Shown: positions 1 to 7,993, counted from the stretch's first letter. The stretch is 64,000 nt of DNA from Leifsonia xyli (GCA_003243275.1 QFQR01000001.1:620001-684000), one strand, 5' to 3'. The notes: generated from the sequence alone by a model not told the origin. A program made the numbers and translations.

Positions 1-2
1 CG

Positions 3-128
3 TTGCTCATCGCGGGGGTGACCGCCGCGGTCTCGTTGCCTGTGGCGGCGGGCGTGATGGGGGTGCTGGGGCTGCTCGGCGCGGTCCAGCTGCGGATCTT
101 CGTGCCGCGCTACTCGACGAGGCGCTGA
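3..128 (+). CDS. C-terminal end of a membrane protein (partial)
   Basis: The window opens inside a gene; 41 codons remain before a TGA stop. The remnant is strongly hydrophobic, rich in Leu, Val, Ala and Gly, and ends in a short basic tail (PRYSTRR), as expected for a last transmembrane helix followed by a cytoplasmic end. Its gene runs toward the minus-strand lipoprotein just downstream, leaving only 4 bp between the two stops. The family cannot be recognised from so little sequence. Confidence 0.6.
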   Translation: MLIAGVTAAVSLPVAAGVMGVLGLLGAVQLRIFVPRYSTRR

Positions 129-132
129 GGCG

Positions 133-669
133 CTAGGTCAGCAGCACGTCCTCGTGGCCGACCAGGATCGACACGATGCGGTCGCCGTCGACACCCAGCA
201 CGACGACCGTGCCGTCGGATGCGGCGCGCAGCGCGATCACGTCGAGGGGCACGTACTGGCCGTAGTACACGCTCGTGCGCACCTGGTCGAGGTAGGCCTT
301 GTCGACGGGCGAGGTCCAGCCGCTCGACCCGCTCGTGTAGGAGAGCAGACCGCCCGCGGCATCCGCGGCGCTGATCGCCCCGCAGCACTCGGAGGCCGCC
401 ATGACGAAGGTGACCTCGTCGGCGAGGAACGGGCCGACCGCGGCGGGGTTGCCTGCCTCGATGCCTTCGACGATCGCCGCACGCTCCGATTCGTCGATGA
501 CCTCCGGCTGCGGCGTGGTCTTCGTGCTCGGCGTGGGGGTCGGCGAGGTGCTCGGGGTTCCGGATGCCGCGGGGCCTGCGGACGGGGGCGCCTCGACGGT
601 GGGAGCGCAGGCGGCGAGCGCGAGGAGCAGCACGACGGCGAGCGCACCGCGAAGGGGGGCGAGGGTCAT
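133..669 (-). CDS. Secreted lipoprotein of unknown function, last gene of the Tad pilus region
   Basis: A 178-residue protein starting MTLAPLRG with a short hydrophobic signal and a lipobox LAAC, so it is predicted to be lipidated and held on the outside of the membrane. A Ser/Thr/Pro-rich linker (about residues 25-55) leads to a small folded domain that carries an ECC pair near residue 97. The open frame extends 29 codons further upstream, but the ATG at 669 has a purine-rich GAGAGG site just before it and places the signal peptide at the N-terminus. The domain resembles small SnoaL/NTF2-like folds in layout, but I cannot assign it. It lies downstream of the Tad pseudopilin genes on the same strand and may belong with them. 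Confidence 0.7.
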   Translation of the reverse strand: MTLAPLRGALAVVLLLALAACAPTVEAPPSAGPAASGTPSTSPTPTPSTKTTPQPEVIDESERAAIVEGIEAGNPAAVGPFLADEVTFVMAASECCGAISAADAAGGLLSYTSGSSGWTSPVDKAYLDQVRTSVYYGQYVPLDVIALRAASDGTVVVLGVDGDRIVSILVGHEDVLLT

Positions 670-752
670 GACGGCCTCTCGGAGAACTGACGAACGGTCG
701 CGTCCAGCCTGACGGCCGATCGGCGCAGGGTCAACCCTGACGCGCGGGTGTT

Positions 753-1199
753 TCACCCGAACACCGAGCGGGCGGTGGCGGTGGCCTCGATGCGAAGCCC
801 CTCGGGCACCAAGATCGTCACCACCGGCGGATGCCAGATCGAGGAGACCGTGACCGTCGCGCTGCGCCCGTCGACGCTCTCGGCGCGCACCATCGCGAGC
901 TCATCGAGGTCGGGGGCCGGGTTGCCGGCGAGATAGTCGGCGGCCGCCGCGGCGACGTCGGCGCTCTCGAGCACGGGCCGCGGTCCGGCGGGCGTGAGGG
1001 ACACCGCGTCGAGCTCGAACGCCTCCGCGCCCACGAGCGCGGCCCCGTCGGCGATCGTGAAGAGGCGCTTCTTCTCGAGGTAGAGCGAGGTCGCCGCGGT
1101 GACGAGCAGCACGACGACGAGGGCGAGGAAGCCGAAGAACGCGACGAGCGGCAGGGTCGAGCCGTCGTCGGCGGCGAGCGCCCCACGCATCCGCTTCAT
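753..1199 (-). CDS. TadG/TadE-like pseudopilin (Rv3654c-type)
   Basis: This 148-residue protein has a short charged start, the pilin-like sequence ADDGSTLPLVAFFGFLALVVV and one transmembrane helix (about residues 16-40), followed by an extracellular part. This is the layout of actinobacterial TadE/TadG-like proteins encoded next to tad genes. The start overlaps the stop of the preceding TadE gene by 4 bp, so the two are probably translationally coupled. In Mycobacterium the equivalent position (Rv3654c) is also the last gene of the cluster. It probably helps pilus assembly or surface anchoring; the exact role is inferred from position and topology. Confidence 0.75.
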   Translation of the reverse strand: MKRMRGALAADDGSTLPLVAFFGFLALVVVLLVTAATSLYLEKKRLFTIADGAALVGAEAFELDAVSLTPAGPRPVLESADVAAAAADYLAGNPAPDLDELAMVRAESVDGRSATVTVSSIWHPPVVTILVPEGLRIEATATARSVFG

Positions 1200-1672
1200 G
1201 GCCCCGCCCGGAACCGCGAGACCTGCTCGGTGGCCACCGCGCGCACCGTCACCCCGAGCGGCACGTCGAGCCCGAGCACGGGCGGGGCGAGCGGCAGCGG
1301 CACGCGGGTCGAGATCTCGACGGTGACGAAGCCTCGCCGGGCGAGGCAGTCGTCGGGGTCCGGGCGGCAGCTGATCACGACCTCGGCTCCGCCCGCCTCG
1401 ATCCCGTAGTCGGCGAGGGTGACGAGGACGGCCCGCTCGGCCGCGGTGCGCGCCTCCGCCTCCGTCTCCGCCTGCACGAACACCCGGCTCGCCTGACGCG
1501 CCGCCCCCTCGGTGCCGAGGGATGCCGCCTGCAGCGACGAGACGACGAGCACGAGATAGACGAGCGGGACGAGCAGCAGCACCCCGACGGTGATGAACTC
1601 GAGCGAGGCCGAGCCGTCGTCGGCCGAGGCTCCCCGCTGCATCCCGTCACTCCAGCGTCTCACGCGCTGCAT
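1196..1672 (-). CDS. TadE-family pseudopilin
   Basis: A 158-residue protein with the sequence DDGSASLEF before a hydrophobic segment, where the Glu of SLEF matches the conserved Glu of TadE-type pilin cleavage regions. A single N-terminal helix is followed by an extracellular domain with two cysteines that could form a disulfide. Three in-frame ATGs are possible (1693, 1672, 1642). I chose 1672 because GGAGG sits 8 nt upstream; 1642 also has a GGAG at good distance and would remove the overlap with the upstream gene. It overlaps the next gene by 4 bp. Predicted minor pilin of the Tad apparatus. Confidence 0.75.
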   Translation of the reverse strand: MQRVRRWSDGMQRGASADDGSASLEFITVGVLLLVPLVYLVLVVSSLQAASLGTEGAARQASRVFVQAETEAEARTAAERAVLVTLADYGIEAGGAEVVISCRPDPDDCLARRGFVTVEISTRVPLPLAPPVLGLDVPLGVTVRAVATEQVSRFRAGP

Positions 1673-2051
1673 GGCCCTCCACCTCCAGCGCACGATCGGG
1701 GCCGAGGAAGCCGAGCAGCGGCAGCGTGGTGCGCACGGTGACGATCACGGCGGGCACCCCCATCCACTCCCCCTGCCGCACGGCGACGTCGCTCGCATAG
1801 CTCGGGCCGACCGCGGTGCTGATGAGGTCGACGGTGCGCGGCACCGCATCCGCGGGCTGGTTGTCGGCGAGCGCGCCGTAGCGTGCCCCTTCGGCGGCGG
1901 CGTCGAGCACGGTGTTGCGGATGTGCAGGGCGAGCGCGAGCTGCAGCACGGCGAGGGTGAGGAAGGTCAGCAGCACGCCCACGAGCACGAACTCGACGGG
2001 CGCGGAGCCGCGGTCGTCGCCGAGCACCGCGGATGCGCGGGAGGTGCGCAC
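1647..2051 (-). CDS. TadE-family pseudopilin
   Basis: A 134-residue protein with the TadE signature DDRGSAPVEFVLVGVLL: charged, then Gly-Ser, then Glu at the predicted +5 position, then one hydrophobic helix. The extracellular part is short. It starts with GTG, one base after the TGA of the DUF4244 mini-pilin, and overlaps the following TadE-like gene, so the genes are packed as one operon. Order DUF4244, TadE, TadE, TadG-like matches the order Rv3656c to Rv3654c of mycobacteria with one extra TadE copy. Likely processed by a prepilin peptidase that is not encoded in this window. Confidence 0.8.
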   Translation of the reverse strand: MRTSRASAVLGDDRGSAPVEFVLVGVLLTFLTLAVLQLALALHIRNTVLDAAAEGARYGALADNQPADAVPRTVDLISTAVGPSYASDVAVRQGEWMGVPAVIVTVRTTLPLLGFLGPDRALEVEGHAARETLE

Positions 2052-2052
2052 C

Positions 2053-2217
2053 TCAGATTCCGGAGACCTTGTCGATGGCGTTCTGGAAGATGTCGGAGAG
2101 CGCGGGCCCGGCGAGCGCCCAGATCAGAATCACCAGGGCGGCGGTCATCAGGGTGATGAGCACCCAGCCGGGCACGTCCCCGGTGTCGTCGCGCAAGCGG
2201 TGCAGGAGTCGTCGCAT
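2053..2217 (-). CDS. DUF4244 mini-pilin (Flp-like major subunit)
   Basis: A 54-residue protein, too short for many gene finders, beginning MRRLLHRLRDDTGDVPG and continuing with a single long hydrophobic segment (about residues 18-40) and a short amphipathic end. Size, charged start, Gly before the helix and position directly before the TadE genes fit the DUF4244 family, the actinobacterial counterpart of the Flp pilin. The start ATG is followed without gap by the coding sequence and the stop lies 1 nt from the next GTG start. Expected to be the main structural subunit of the Tad-type fibre. Conserved-family assignment is strong, actual pilus formation is inferred. Confidence 0.8.
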   Translation of the reverse strand: MRRLLHRLRDDTGDVPGWVLITLMTAALVILIWALAGPALSDIFQNAIDKVSGI

Positions 2218-2284
2218 GCGCCCAGTGTGCAGCGGATGCCGGGGAGGCGTCGGCGGTTATCCACAGCCCGCCACGGGGCGGTCG

Positions 2285-2848
2285 CTAGAGCCGCGACCAG
2301 CGCGTCACGAGCGGATCGCCGTCCTGCTGGATCGTCAGACCGCTGTCGTCGCAGGTGAATTGCAGCGGGGCGTCGCTCTGGAACGGCACGGCGAGGTTGC
2401 GGGCCTCCTCGGCGCCTGCGCCGCTCGCCGGGAGGGTGACGACGCCGATCGCCGCGCCGTCGTCGAGCGTCAGCTCCGCCTTCCCGACCGTCGCATCCGG
2501 GGTGTCGGCCCACGACCACCGACCCGACCACTCGCCCGTGAACTCCTGACTCAAGGGCACCTCGACTCCGTCGATCGTCGCGAGGTACCGAAAGACCGAG
2601 TTGGCGACGACCCCGAATCCGCCGGATGCCGTCGAGGCGAAGCCCAGCGATCCCGAGACGGTGACGTCGCCGATCTCGACGCCGTCCGCGCGAGCCTGCT
2701 CGGCGATCTGCTCGGCGAGCGCACGAAGATCGCCGTCCCAGGTCCAGTTGACGCATTCGGTCAGGGGGTCGAGGGGCGCGGGCTCCGCACAGCCCGCGAG
2801 GACCGCGGATGCCACGACGAGCATCGCGGCCACACCCGAACGCCGCAT
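2285..2848 (-). CDS. Lipoprotein of unknown function inside the Tad cluster
   Basis: A 187-residue protein starting at an ATG with GGGAG 8 nt upstream. It has an N-terminal signal with lipobox VLAGC (Cys20), so it should be exported and lipidated. The mature part holds a Cys near residue 32 and another near the C-terminus (FTCDDSG), possibly disulfide-linked, and is predicted to be mainly beta structure. A much longer frame upstream is only the shadow of the TadC gene. It sits between TadC and the DUF4244 pilin on the same strand; the mycobacterial cluster lacks an obvious counterpart, so a structural or periplasmic role for the pilus is possible but unproven. Confidence 0.75.
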   Translation of the reverse strand: MRRSGVAAMLVVASAVLAGCAEPAPLDPLTECVNWTWDGDLRALAEQIAEQARADGVEIGDVTVSGSLGFASTASGGFGVVANSVFRYLATIDGVEVPLSQEFTGEWSGRWSWADTPDATVGKAELTLDDGAAIGVVTLPASGAGAEEARNLAVPFQSDAPLQFTCDDSGLTIQQDGDPLVTRWSRL

Positions 2849-2928
2849 CCGTCCGACTCCCTCCGCTCGAGGGTCTGTGCCCGCCGAGAAGCCCTGTTGC
2901 GCACGAGGATAGCGCTCGCACCGCCGAC

Positions 2929-3876
2929 TCAGAACCCCAGTTCGAGCACGAGCGTTGCGGGGAACAGCGCGAACACGATCGTCGTCGGCAGGATCAGGAA
3001 CACGAGCGGCACGAGCATCGCGACCTCCTTCTTGCCCGCCGCCTCCAGCAGGTGCCGCTTGGCGTCGTCGCGCGAGTCCTGCGCCTGCGCGCGCAGCACC
3101 TCGACGAGCGGACTGCCGCGTTCGAGGGCCGTCGTCAACTGCTCGACGACGCGGCTGAGCGCCGGCAGCTCGAGTGCGTCGGCGCACCGCTGGAGCGCGT
3201 CGCCGAGCGGCACCCCCACATCCACGTCGGTCATCACCCGCGCGAGCTCGGCGGCGAGCTCTCCCGAGCCGACGCGCGCCACCCGGCGCAGCGCATCGCG
3301 CACGGTCTCGCCCGCCGAGAGCGCGAGACTCAGGAACTCGAGCACGGTCGGCAGTTCGGCGGCGAGCCGTCTCATCCGGGCGCGCGCTCGTGCCGCGAGC
3401 AGTTGCTCCGGCAGAAGCAGACCGGATGCGGCGGCCACCACCACGAGCGCGACCATGACCACCGGCGAGACGGCCGCCGACCGCGCGAGCAGCAGAACCG
3501 CCAGGATTCCGAGGATCGCGCCGCCCACCGCCCACAGGAGCTGGCGCGCGCGGAACGCCTCGACGCCGAGCGCAGACCCCGACTGCCGCAGGCGTCGCCC
3601 GACGGTCGCGTCACCGCCGAGCACGGACGCGACCGCTCGGGCGACCCGCGCCACCGCGGGCCCCACCAGCTCCGCGAGCAGCGACGCCGGCTCGCTCGGA
3701 CGTCCGGCCCGCATCGCCCGCGCCTCGTCCGAGACATCCAGCACATACGGCGCCACGCGCTCCGCGAGCCGACTCGCACCCACCCGCGGAGCGAGCGCCA
3801 CGAGCGTCCAGAGGCCGAGGCCCAGCACGATGCCGAGCGCGATCGCCGCGGCGAGCACCGGGCTCACGCGAACCAC
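2929..3876 (-). CDS. Type II secretion F-family membrane protein, TadC-like
   Basis: A 315-residue membrane protein with an N-terminal helix, a central pair of hydrophobic helices (about residues 110-155), a cytoplasmic helical domain with the typical pattern LPTVLEFLSLALSAGETVRDALRR, and a C-terminal hydrophobic helix near LVPLVFLILPTTIVFALFP. This is the GspF/TadC fold that forms the inner-membrane platform for the Tad ATPase. It overlaps the stop of the TadB gene; GTG at 3876 has a GAGGA site, while GTG at 3867 would give a 4-bp GTGA overlap. Acts with the neighbouring TadB and ATPase in pilus extrusion. Confidence 0.85.
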   Translation of the reverse strand: MVRVSPVLAAAIALGIVLGLGLWTLVALAPRVGASRLAERVAPYVLDVSDEARAMRAGRPSEPASLLAELVGPAVARVARAVASVLGGDATVGRRLRQSGSALGVEAFRARQLLWAVGGAILGILAVLLLARSAAVSPVVMVALVVVAAASGLLLPEQLLAARARARMRRLAAELPTVLEFLSLALSAGETVRDALRRVARVGSGELAAELARVMTDVDVGVPLGDALQRCADALELPALSRVVEQLTTALERGSPLVEVLRAQAQDSRDDAKRHLLEAAGKKEVAMLVPLVFLILPTTIVFALFPATLVLELGF

Positions 3877-4730
3877 CGCCGTTCCTCGGGCAGCCGGCCC
3901 ACCGCGAGCATGAGCCGGTAGGCGAGGATCGTCACCACGAGCCCCACGGCGAGCACCGCCACCCCCGCCGGAGAGTTGTAGGCGCGCACGGCCTCCGGGC
4001 GCGCGGCGAGCAACAGCAGCACGAGCCAGGGCGCAGCCACCCCGAGCCGGGCCGCACTCACCACCCAGCTCTGCCGCGCCTCCACCTCCGAACGGAGGGC
4101 GGCATCCGCCCGCAGGTGCGCGGCGAGCGCCCGCAGCACCGCGGGCAGCTCGGTGCCGCCCACCTCGCGCGCTACCCGCAGCGTCTCGACGACGCGGTCG
4201 GCGACCGGATCGGCGAGTCTCGCCTTGAGCGCATCGAGCGCCACCATGAGCTGGCCGGTGGCGCGGAGGTCGCCGCCGAAGGCGAGGAATGCGGGCCGAA
4301 GCGGCACCGGGCCGCTCTCACCGAGCGCGGCGAGCGCGTCCGGCAACGGCTGCCCCGCGCGCAGTCCCGCCACGAGGTGGTCGAGCGCATCGGGCCAGAC
4401 CGCGCGCATCGCCCGGCGGCGCACCCGAGCGCGCGAGGCGATGATCGCGAACGGCAGCAGGCCCGCGGCGATCCCGGCGGCAGCGGCGAGCGCGACCACC
4501 GGCACGAGAGCCAGCACGAGCGCACCCGCCGCGAGTGCGAGCAGCACCGACACGGCGAACACCGTGGGGGCCGACACGCGTCCGAGCCCGGCCTGCTGCA
4601 CGAGCTCCCCCAGCCGCGCCGAGCGACGCGCACGTCGCGCACCGCGCTCCGGCGCCGTCGGCCAGAGCCACGGCGAGGCCACGAGCACCACGCCGACGCC
4701 CAGCACGAGACCCCAGGCCGCGGCGATCAT
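3864..4730 (-). CDS. Type II secretion F-family membrane protein, TadB-like
   Basis: A 288-residue protein with an N-terminal membrane helix, two central helices (residues about 55-100), a cytoplasmic domain with WPDALDHLVAGLRAGQPLPDALAAL typical for the F domain, and two C-terminal helices. The start ATG overlaps the stop of the Tad ATPase by 4 bp (ATGA), showing tight coupling. Together with the TadC-like protein it should form the platform through which the pilin subunits are extracted from the membrane. Family assignment rests on domain pattern and operon order ATPase-TadB-TadC, which is standard for Tad systems. Confidence 0.85.
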   Translation of the reverse strand: MIAAAWGLVLGVGVVLVASPWLWPTAPERGARRARRSARLGELVQQAGLGRVSAPTVFAVSVLLALAAGALVLALVPVVALAAAAGIAAGLLPFAIIASRARVRRRAMRAVWPDALDHLVAGLRAGQPLPDALAALGESGPVPLRPAFLAFGGDLRATGQLMVALDALKARLADPVADRVVETLRVAREVGGTELPAVLRALAAHLRADAALRSEVEARQSWVVSAARLGVAAPWLVLLLLAARPEAVRAYNSPAGVAVLAVGLVVTILAYRLMLAVGRLPEERRWFA

Positions 4731-6061
4731 CCGACCGCTCCGAGCACTCCGGACCCACCACTCGGCGTCGGCGTCGGGGTCGGCGTCGGCGTCGGGGTCG
4801 ACGTCGGCGTCGGCACGGCGGATGCCACGGGCCGCGCCCGCAGGATCGCCGCCGGGTCGACGCCCGCCCGCTCGAACCCCGCCATCCGCGGGGGCAGCTC
4901 ACCGGTGGCCACGAGCGAAGCACCGTCGCGCGCGAAGAGCACCACCGACTCCACCGCGCCGTGCACCACACGCCCGGTCGGCGCGACGATCTCGACGATC
5001 CGCCGCCGCCCGTCGCGGCCCAGCTCTGCGTGCACGACGAGATCGATCGCGGAGGCCACCGTCGGGGTGACGAACGACACGTCGATATTGCGGCCCGCGA
5101 GCAGCGGCAGGGTGCAGAGCTTCACGAGAGCGTCGTGGGCGCTGTTCGCGTGCAGGGAGCACATGCCGGGGATGCCCGAGTTCAAAGCGATCAGCAGATC
5201 GAGGGCCTCCGCCTCGCGTACCTCGCCGACCACGAGCCGGTCCGGCCGCATCCGCAACGACTCCTTGATGAGCCGCCGCAGGCTGATCTCACCGGTGCCC
5301 TCGAGACTCGCCTGCCTGCACTGCATCCCCACGTGGTCGGGCGCGTCGACCGAGAGCTCGAAGGTCTCCTCCACGGTCACGATGCGCTCGCTCGCCCGGC
5401 ACGAGCCGAGCAGCGCGCCGAGCAGGGTGGTCTTGCCGCTGTGGGTAGCACCCGTGACGAGGATGTTGTGGCCGCTGCGCACCGCGACGTGCAGGAATCC
5501 GGCCGCCTGGCTGGTGAGCGAGCCGAGCGCCACGAGGTCGACGAGGGTGCGCATGCCTGCCCGGAACTTGCGGATGTTGATCGACACGTGCCGCCGCGCG
5601 ACATCCGGGATCACGGCGTGCAGTCGCGAGCCGTCGGGCAGCGAGGCGTCGACGAACGGCGAGCTGAGGTCGATGCGGCGGCCTGTCTGGTGCAGCATCC
5701 GCTCGAGCAGCTCCCGCACCTCGCTGTCGCTCACCTCGACGGGGATGCGCTCGGAGACCCCGTCGCGGGCGACGAAGATGCGGTCGGGGGCGTTGATCCA
5801 GAGCTCCTCGACGCTCGGGTCGTCGAGGTAGGGCTGCAGCGGCCCGAGGCCGGTGAGCGCGGCCACCACCTGCCGCGCGACGCGGGCTTCGTCGTCGAGC
5901 AGCGGCACCGACCCGCCGAGCGCGAGCTCGGCGTAGCGCTGCACCTCGTCGCGCACGTAGCGGTCGGCGAGTTCCCGGTCGCCGCGCAGGTCGACGCCTT
6001 CGCGGCGCACCCGCTCCCGCACCTGCTCGGCGATGACCCCGATCGCACCCGTCACCCGCAC
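4727..6061 (-). CDS. Tad/CpaF-family pilus assembly ATPase
   Basis: About 444 residues. Seen: Walker A GATHSGKTT (about residues 204-212), an Asp/Glu-rich box VTVEETFELS, Walker B-region RLVVGEVREAEALDLL, and HANSAHDAL, the His-box of GspE/TadA ATPases. It hexamerises on the cytoplasmic side of TadB/TadC and drives pilus assembly. The frame is open to 6160, close to tRNA-Leu; I prefer GTG at 6061 (or 6055) because the more upstream part is not conserved-looking. Odd feature: the C-terminus is a Thr-Pro repeat tail encoded by a GGCGTC hexamer tract, unusual for a cytoplasmic motor. No TadZ-like gene or prepilin peptidase is visible upstream. Confidence 0.88.
   Translation of the reverse strand: MRVTGAIGVIAEQVRERVRREGVDLRGDRELADRYVRDEVQRYAELALGGSVPLLDDEARVARQVVAALTGLGPLQPYLDDPSVEELWINAPDRIFVARDGVSERIPVEVSDSEVRELLERMLHQTGRRIDLSSPFVDASLPDGSRLHAVIPDVARRHVSINIRKFRAGMRTLVDLVALGSLTSQAAGFLHVAVRSGHNILVTGATHSGKTTLLGALLGSCRASERIVTVEETFELSVDAPDHVGMQCRQASLEGTGEISLRRLIKESLRMRPDRLVVGEVREAEALDLLIALNSGIPGMCSLHANSAHDALVKLCTLPLLAGRNIDVSFVTPTVASAIDLVVHAELGRDGRRRIVEIVAPTGRVVHGAVESVVLFARDGASLVATGELPPRMAGFERAGVDPAAILRARPVASAVPTPTSTPTPTPTPTPTPSGGSGVLGAVG
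4761..4815. repeat. GGCGTC hexamer tract encoding a Thr-Pro tail
   Basis: A run of GGCGTC/GGGGTC/GACGTC hexamers on the plus strand. Read on the minus strand it encodes alternating Thr and Pro near the C-terminus of the Tad ATPase. Such short-period repeats can vary in copy number by slippage, so tail length may differ between strains. Confidence 0.8.
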
Positions 6062-6171
6062 AGGATGCCCGGATGCCGACGGGAGCGTCGGAAGTTGTCC
6101 ACAAGGTGTCCGTCTGCCGCGGTCTCGCGGCGCGTCCGCTGCGCGGGCGCTCCCGACCACCTGGCGGTGCG

Positions 6172-6255
6172 TGGTGCGGGAGGCGGGGCTCGAACCCGCA
6201 TGCCGTGAGGCACAGGAACCTAAATCCTGCGTGTCTACCGTTCCACCACTCCCGC
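6172..6255 (-). tRNA. tRNA-Leu (anticodon TAG)
   Basis: Read on the minus strand: a 7-bp acceptor stem GCGGGAG/CTCCCGC, an anticodon arm CAGGA-TTTAGGT-TCCTG with anticodon TAG, a long variable arm as in class II tRNAs, the T-loop GGTTCGAGCC, and an encoded CCA end. The gene lies just upstream of the Tad ATPase on the same strand. A class II variable arm with a TAG anticodon identifies leucine. Confidence 0.95.
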
Positions 6256-6434
6256 GGAGGCGGGGTTCAGTCTACGGCGGCGCTCGGTCCGCTCAGGCGG
6301 CCGCGGAGGGCCCGAATCCGCTCCCAGAAAAAATTCAGCGAGAAAACTCGACAACACCGCTTTCCGTCGCTAACATCGAGTCTCGTCGATGAATACGACA
6401 CACGGACCACCCACACGAAGGAGAGCTCACCACA

Positions 6435-7436
6435 ATGGGCATGGGACACGACCACAGCAGCAGTGAGACGGGAGTGCAGACCGCGACCGCGGGCTACCGC
6501 CGCCGGATGTTCATGGTGCTCGGCATCTACGCCGGCATCATCACCGCCGAGCTCATCGGCTCCTGGCTCACCAACAGCCTCGCCCTCATGGCCGAGGCCA
6601 TGCACATGGCGGTCGACGGCAGCGGCATCCTGATCGCGCTGATCGCCACCTACCTCGCCGTGCGCAAACCCAACAAGAAGCGCACCTACGGCCTCATGCG
6701 CGCCGAGATCATCGCGGTGCTCATCAACTGCCTCCTGCTCTTCGGCCTCGGCATCTACGTGCTGACCGAAGCCGTCGAGCGCTGGTTCAACCCGCCGGAG
6801 GTCGAGGGCGGCCTGGTGATCGTCTTCGCCGTCGTCGGCATGATCGGCGCCTCGATCTCGCTCGTCCTCCTCAGCCGCGGTGCCAAGGAGAGCCTCAACG
6901 TGAAGGCCGCCTTCCTCGAAGTGATGAGCGACGGCATCGGCGCGACCGCGATCGTCATCTCCGGCATCCTGAACGTCACGCTCGGCTGGAAGCAGGGCGA
7001 CGCGATCGCCGCCGCCGCAATCGGCGTCATCATCCTGCCGCGTGCCTTCATGCTGCTGCGCCAGGCGATCAACATCATCCTGCAGGGCGCCCCCGCGGGC
7101 ATCGAGATGGACAAGGTGGAGGCCGAGATCGCCTCCGTCGACGGCGTCGAGGCCGTGCACAGCGTGCACGTCTGGGCCCTCACGAGCGGCGTCTCGGTGA
7201 TGTCGGCCCACGTCGTGGTCGACGAGGAGCTCGTGCGCGACGGTCGCAGCGCCGCCGTGCTCGACGAACTCACCGAGCGGATGCGGCACGAGTTCCGCAT
7301 CGAGCACAGCACCTTCCAGCTGGAAGAGCCCGGCCACCTCGAGCACGAGGGCGCGATGCACCGCGACCTCGCCGGGGTCACCACCGACGAAGAGCGCGCA
7401 CACCGCGAGCTCGAGCCGGCGGGCCACTCCCACTAG
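6435..7436 (+). CDS. Cation diffusion facilitator (CDF) metal exporter
   Basis: A 333-residue protein with six predicted transmembrane helices and a C-terminal cytoplasmic domain. His-containing ends (MGMGHDHSSS and AGHSH) suggest metal capture. Helix 2 carries HMAVD, the canonical HxxxD metal site. Helix 5, where CzcD-type exporters have a second HxxxD, reads FLEVMSD, so the His is replaced by Glu (ExxxD). This suggests altered metal choice relative to CzcD. Start ATG follows GAAGGAG. A strong hairpin lies just after the stop and an ArsR-type regulator follows on the same strand, so metal-responsive control is plausible. Role: proton-driven efflux of a divalent cation, most likely Zn, Mn or Fe. 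Confidence 0.88.
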   Translation: MGMGHDHSSSETGVQTATAGYRRRMFMVLGIYAGIITAELIGSWLTNSLALMAEAMHMAVDGSGILIALIATYLAVRKPNKKRTYGLMRAEIIAVLINCLLLFGLGIYVLTEAVERWFNPPEVEGGLVIVFAVVGMIGASISLVLLSRGAKESLNVKAAFLEVMSDGIGATAIVISGILNVTLGWKQGDAIAAAAIGVIILPRAFMLLRQAINIILQGAPAGIEMDKVEAEIASVDGVEAVHSVHVWALTSGVSVMSAHVVVDEELVRDGRSAAVLDELTERMRHEFRIEHSTFQLEEPGHLEHEGAMHRDLAGVTTDEERAHRELEPAGHSH

Positions 7437-7453
7437 TCCCGTCTGACGGGACG

Positions 7454-7497
7454 ACGACGCGGAGGCGATCAGATGACACCGATCGCCTCCGCGTCGT
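7454..7497 (+). terminator. Strong hairpin after the CDF gene
   Basis: A perfect 17-bp stem (7454-7470 with 7481-7497) with a 10-nt loop lies 18 nt after the CDF stop codon. There is no clear T-tract, which is common for terminators in GC-rich actinobacteria. It separates the CDF gene from the promoter of the ArsR gene. Confidence 0.7.
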
Positions 7498-7529
7498 GCT
7501 GCACCCGGGATCGCCTCGGCCGACCGCCC

Positions 7530-7541
7530 TATCATCGAGCC
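7530..7541 (+). promoter_or_regulatory. Leaderless -10 box for the ArsR gene
   Basis: TATCAT at 7530-7535, six bases, then the start ATG at 7542. No Shine-Dalgarno is present, so the transcript probably begins at the start codon. Confidence 0.55.
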
Positions 7542-7883
7542 ATGTCGACCTCAGGGGAATCCGAACCGGAACACGTCGACGACGAGTGGGTCGACCTCAC
7601 CCCGACCGCCGAACTGCTGGGCAGCCTCGCCTACCCGCCGCGGCTCGTCATCCTCCAGCACCTGCAGCTCGGCGAGCATCGCGTCGTCGACCTCAACGAA
7701 CACCTCGGGCTCTCGCAGAGCACCGTCTCGTGGCACCTCGCGCGGCTCAAGGATGCCGGGCTCGTCGTCTCGCGCTCGGAGGGCCGCGCCTCGCTCTACT
7801 CGCTGCGGCACGGCGAGGAGTTGCGCGAGCTGCTGACCGCCGCCGCCCGGCTGCAGCAGCTCATGGAGGAGCCACACGACTAG
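7542..7883 (+). CDS. ArsR-family winged-helix transcription regulator
   Basis: A 113-residue protein with the ArsR fold: helix PPRLVILQHLQL, the recognition helix region LGLSQSTVSWHLARLKDAGLV and the wing VVSRSEGRASLYSL. The usual ELCVCD metal-thiol motif of helix alpha3 is absent (here EHRVVDL, no cysteine), so it is not an ArsR/CadC-type thiol sensor. It may bind metal through its C-terminal helix or may sense something else. It lies 100 bp after the CDF exporter, whose expression it could control, but it also precedes the DedA gene. A GTG/ATG further upstream is possible but the ATG at 7542 sits right after a -10 box. Confidence 0.8.
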   Translation: MSTSGESEPEHVDDEWVDLTPTAELLGSLAYPPRLVILQHLQLGEHRVVDLNEHLGLSQSTVSWHLARLKDAGLVVSRSEGRASLYSLRHGEELRELLTAAARLQQLMEEPHD

Positions 7884-7993
7884 CGGGATGCGGATCTCAG
7901 CGTCTTCGGAGCGAGGCTCACAGACTGAGCGGCTACCCTGAACCGAACCCGCAAGCCGATCGCTCCCGCGACCGACGCTCAGGAGACCTCCGA

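Noticed and set aside
2033..3913. Plus-strand open frame of 626 codons over the Tad genes
   Set aside because: Ser/Arg/Ala-rich shadow of the TadC and lipoprotein genes, which have clear motifs, signals and operon overlaps on the other strand.
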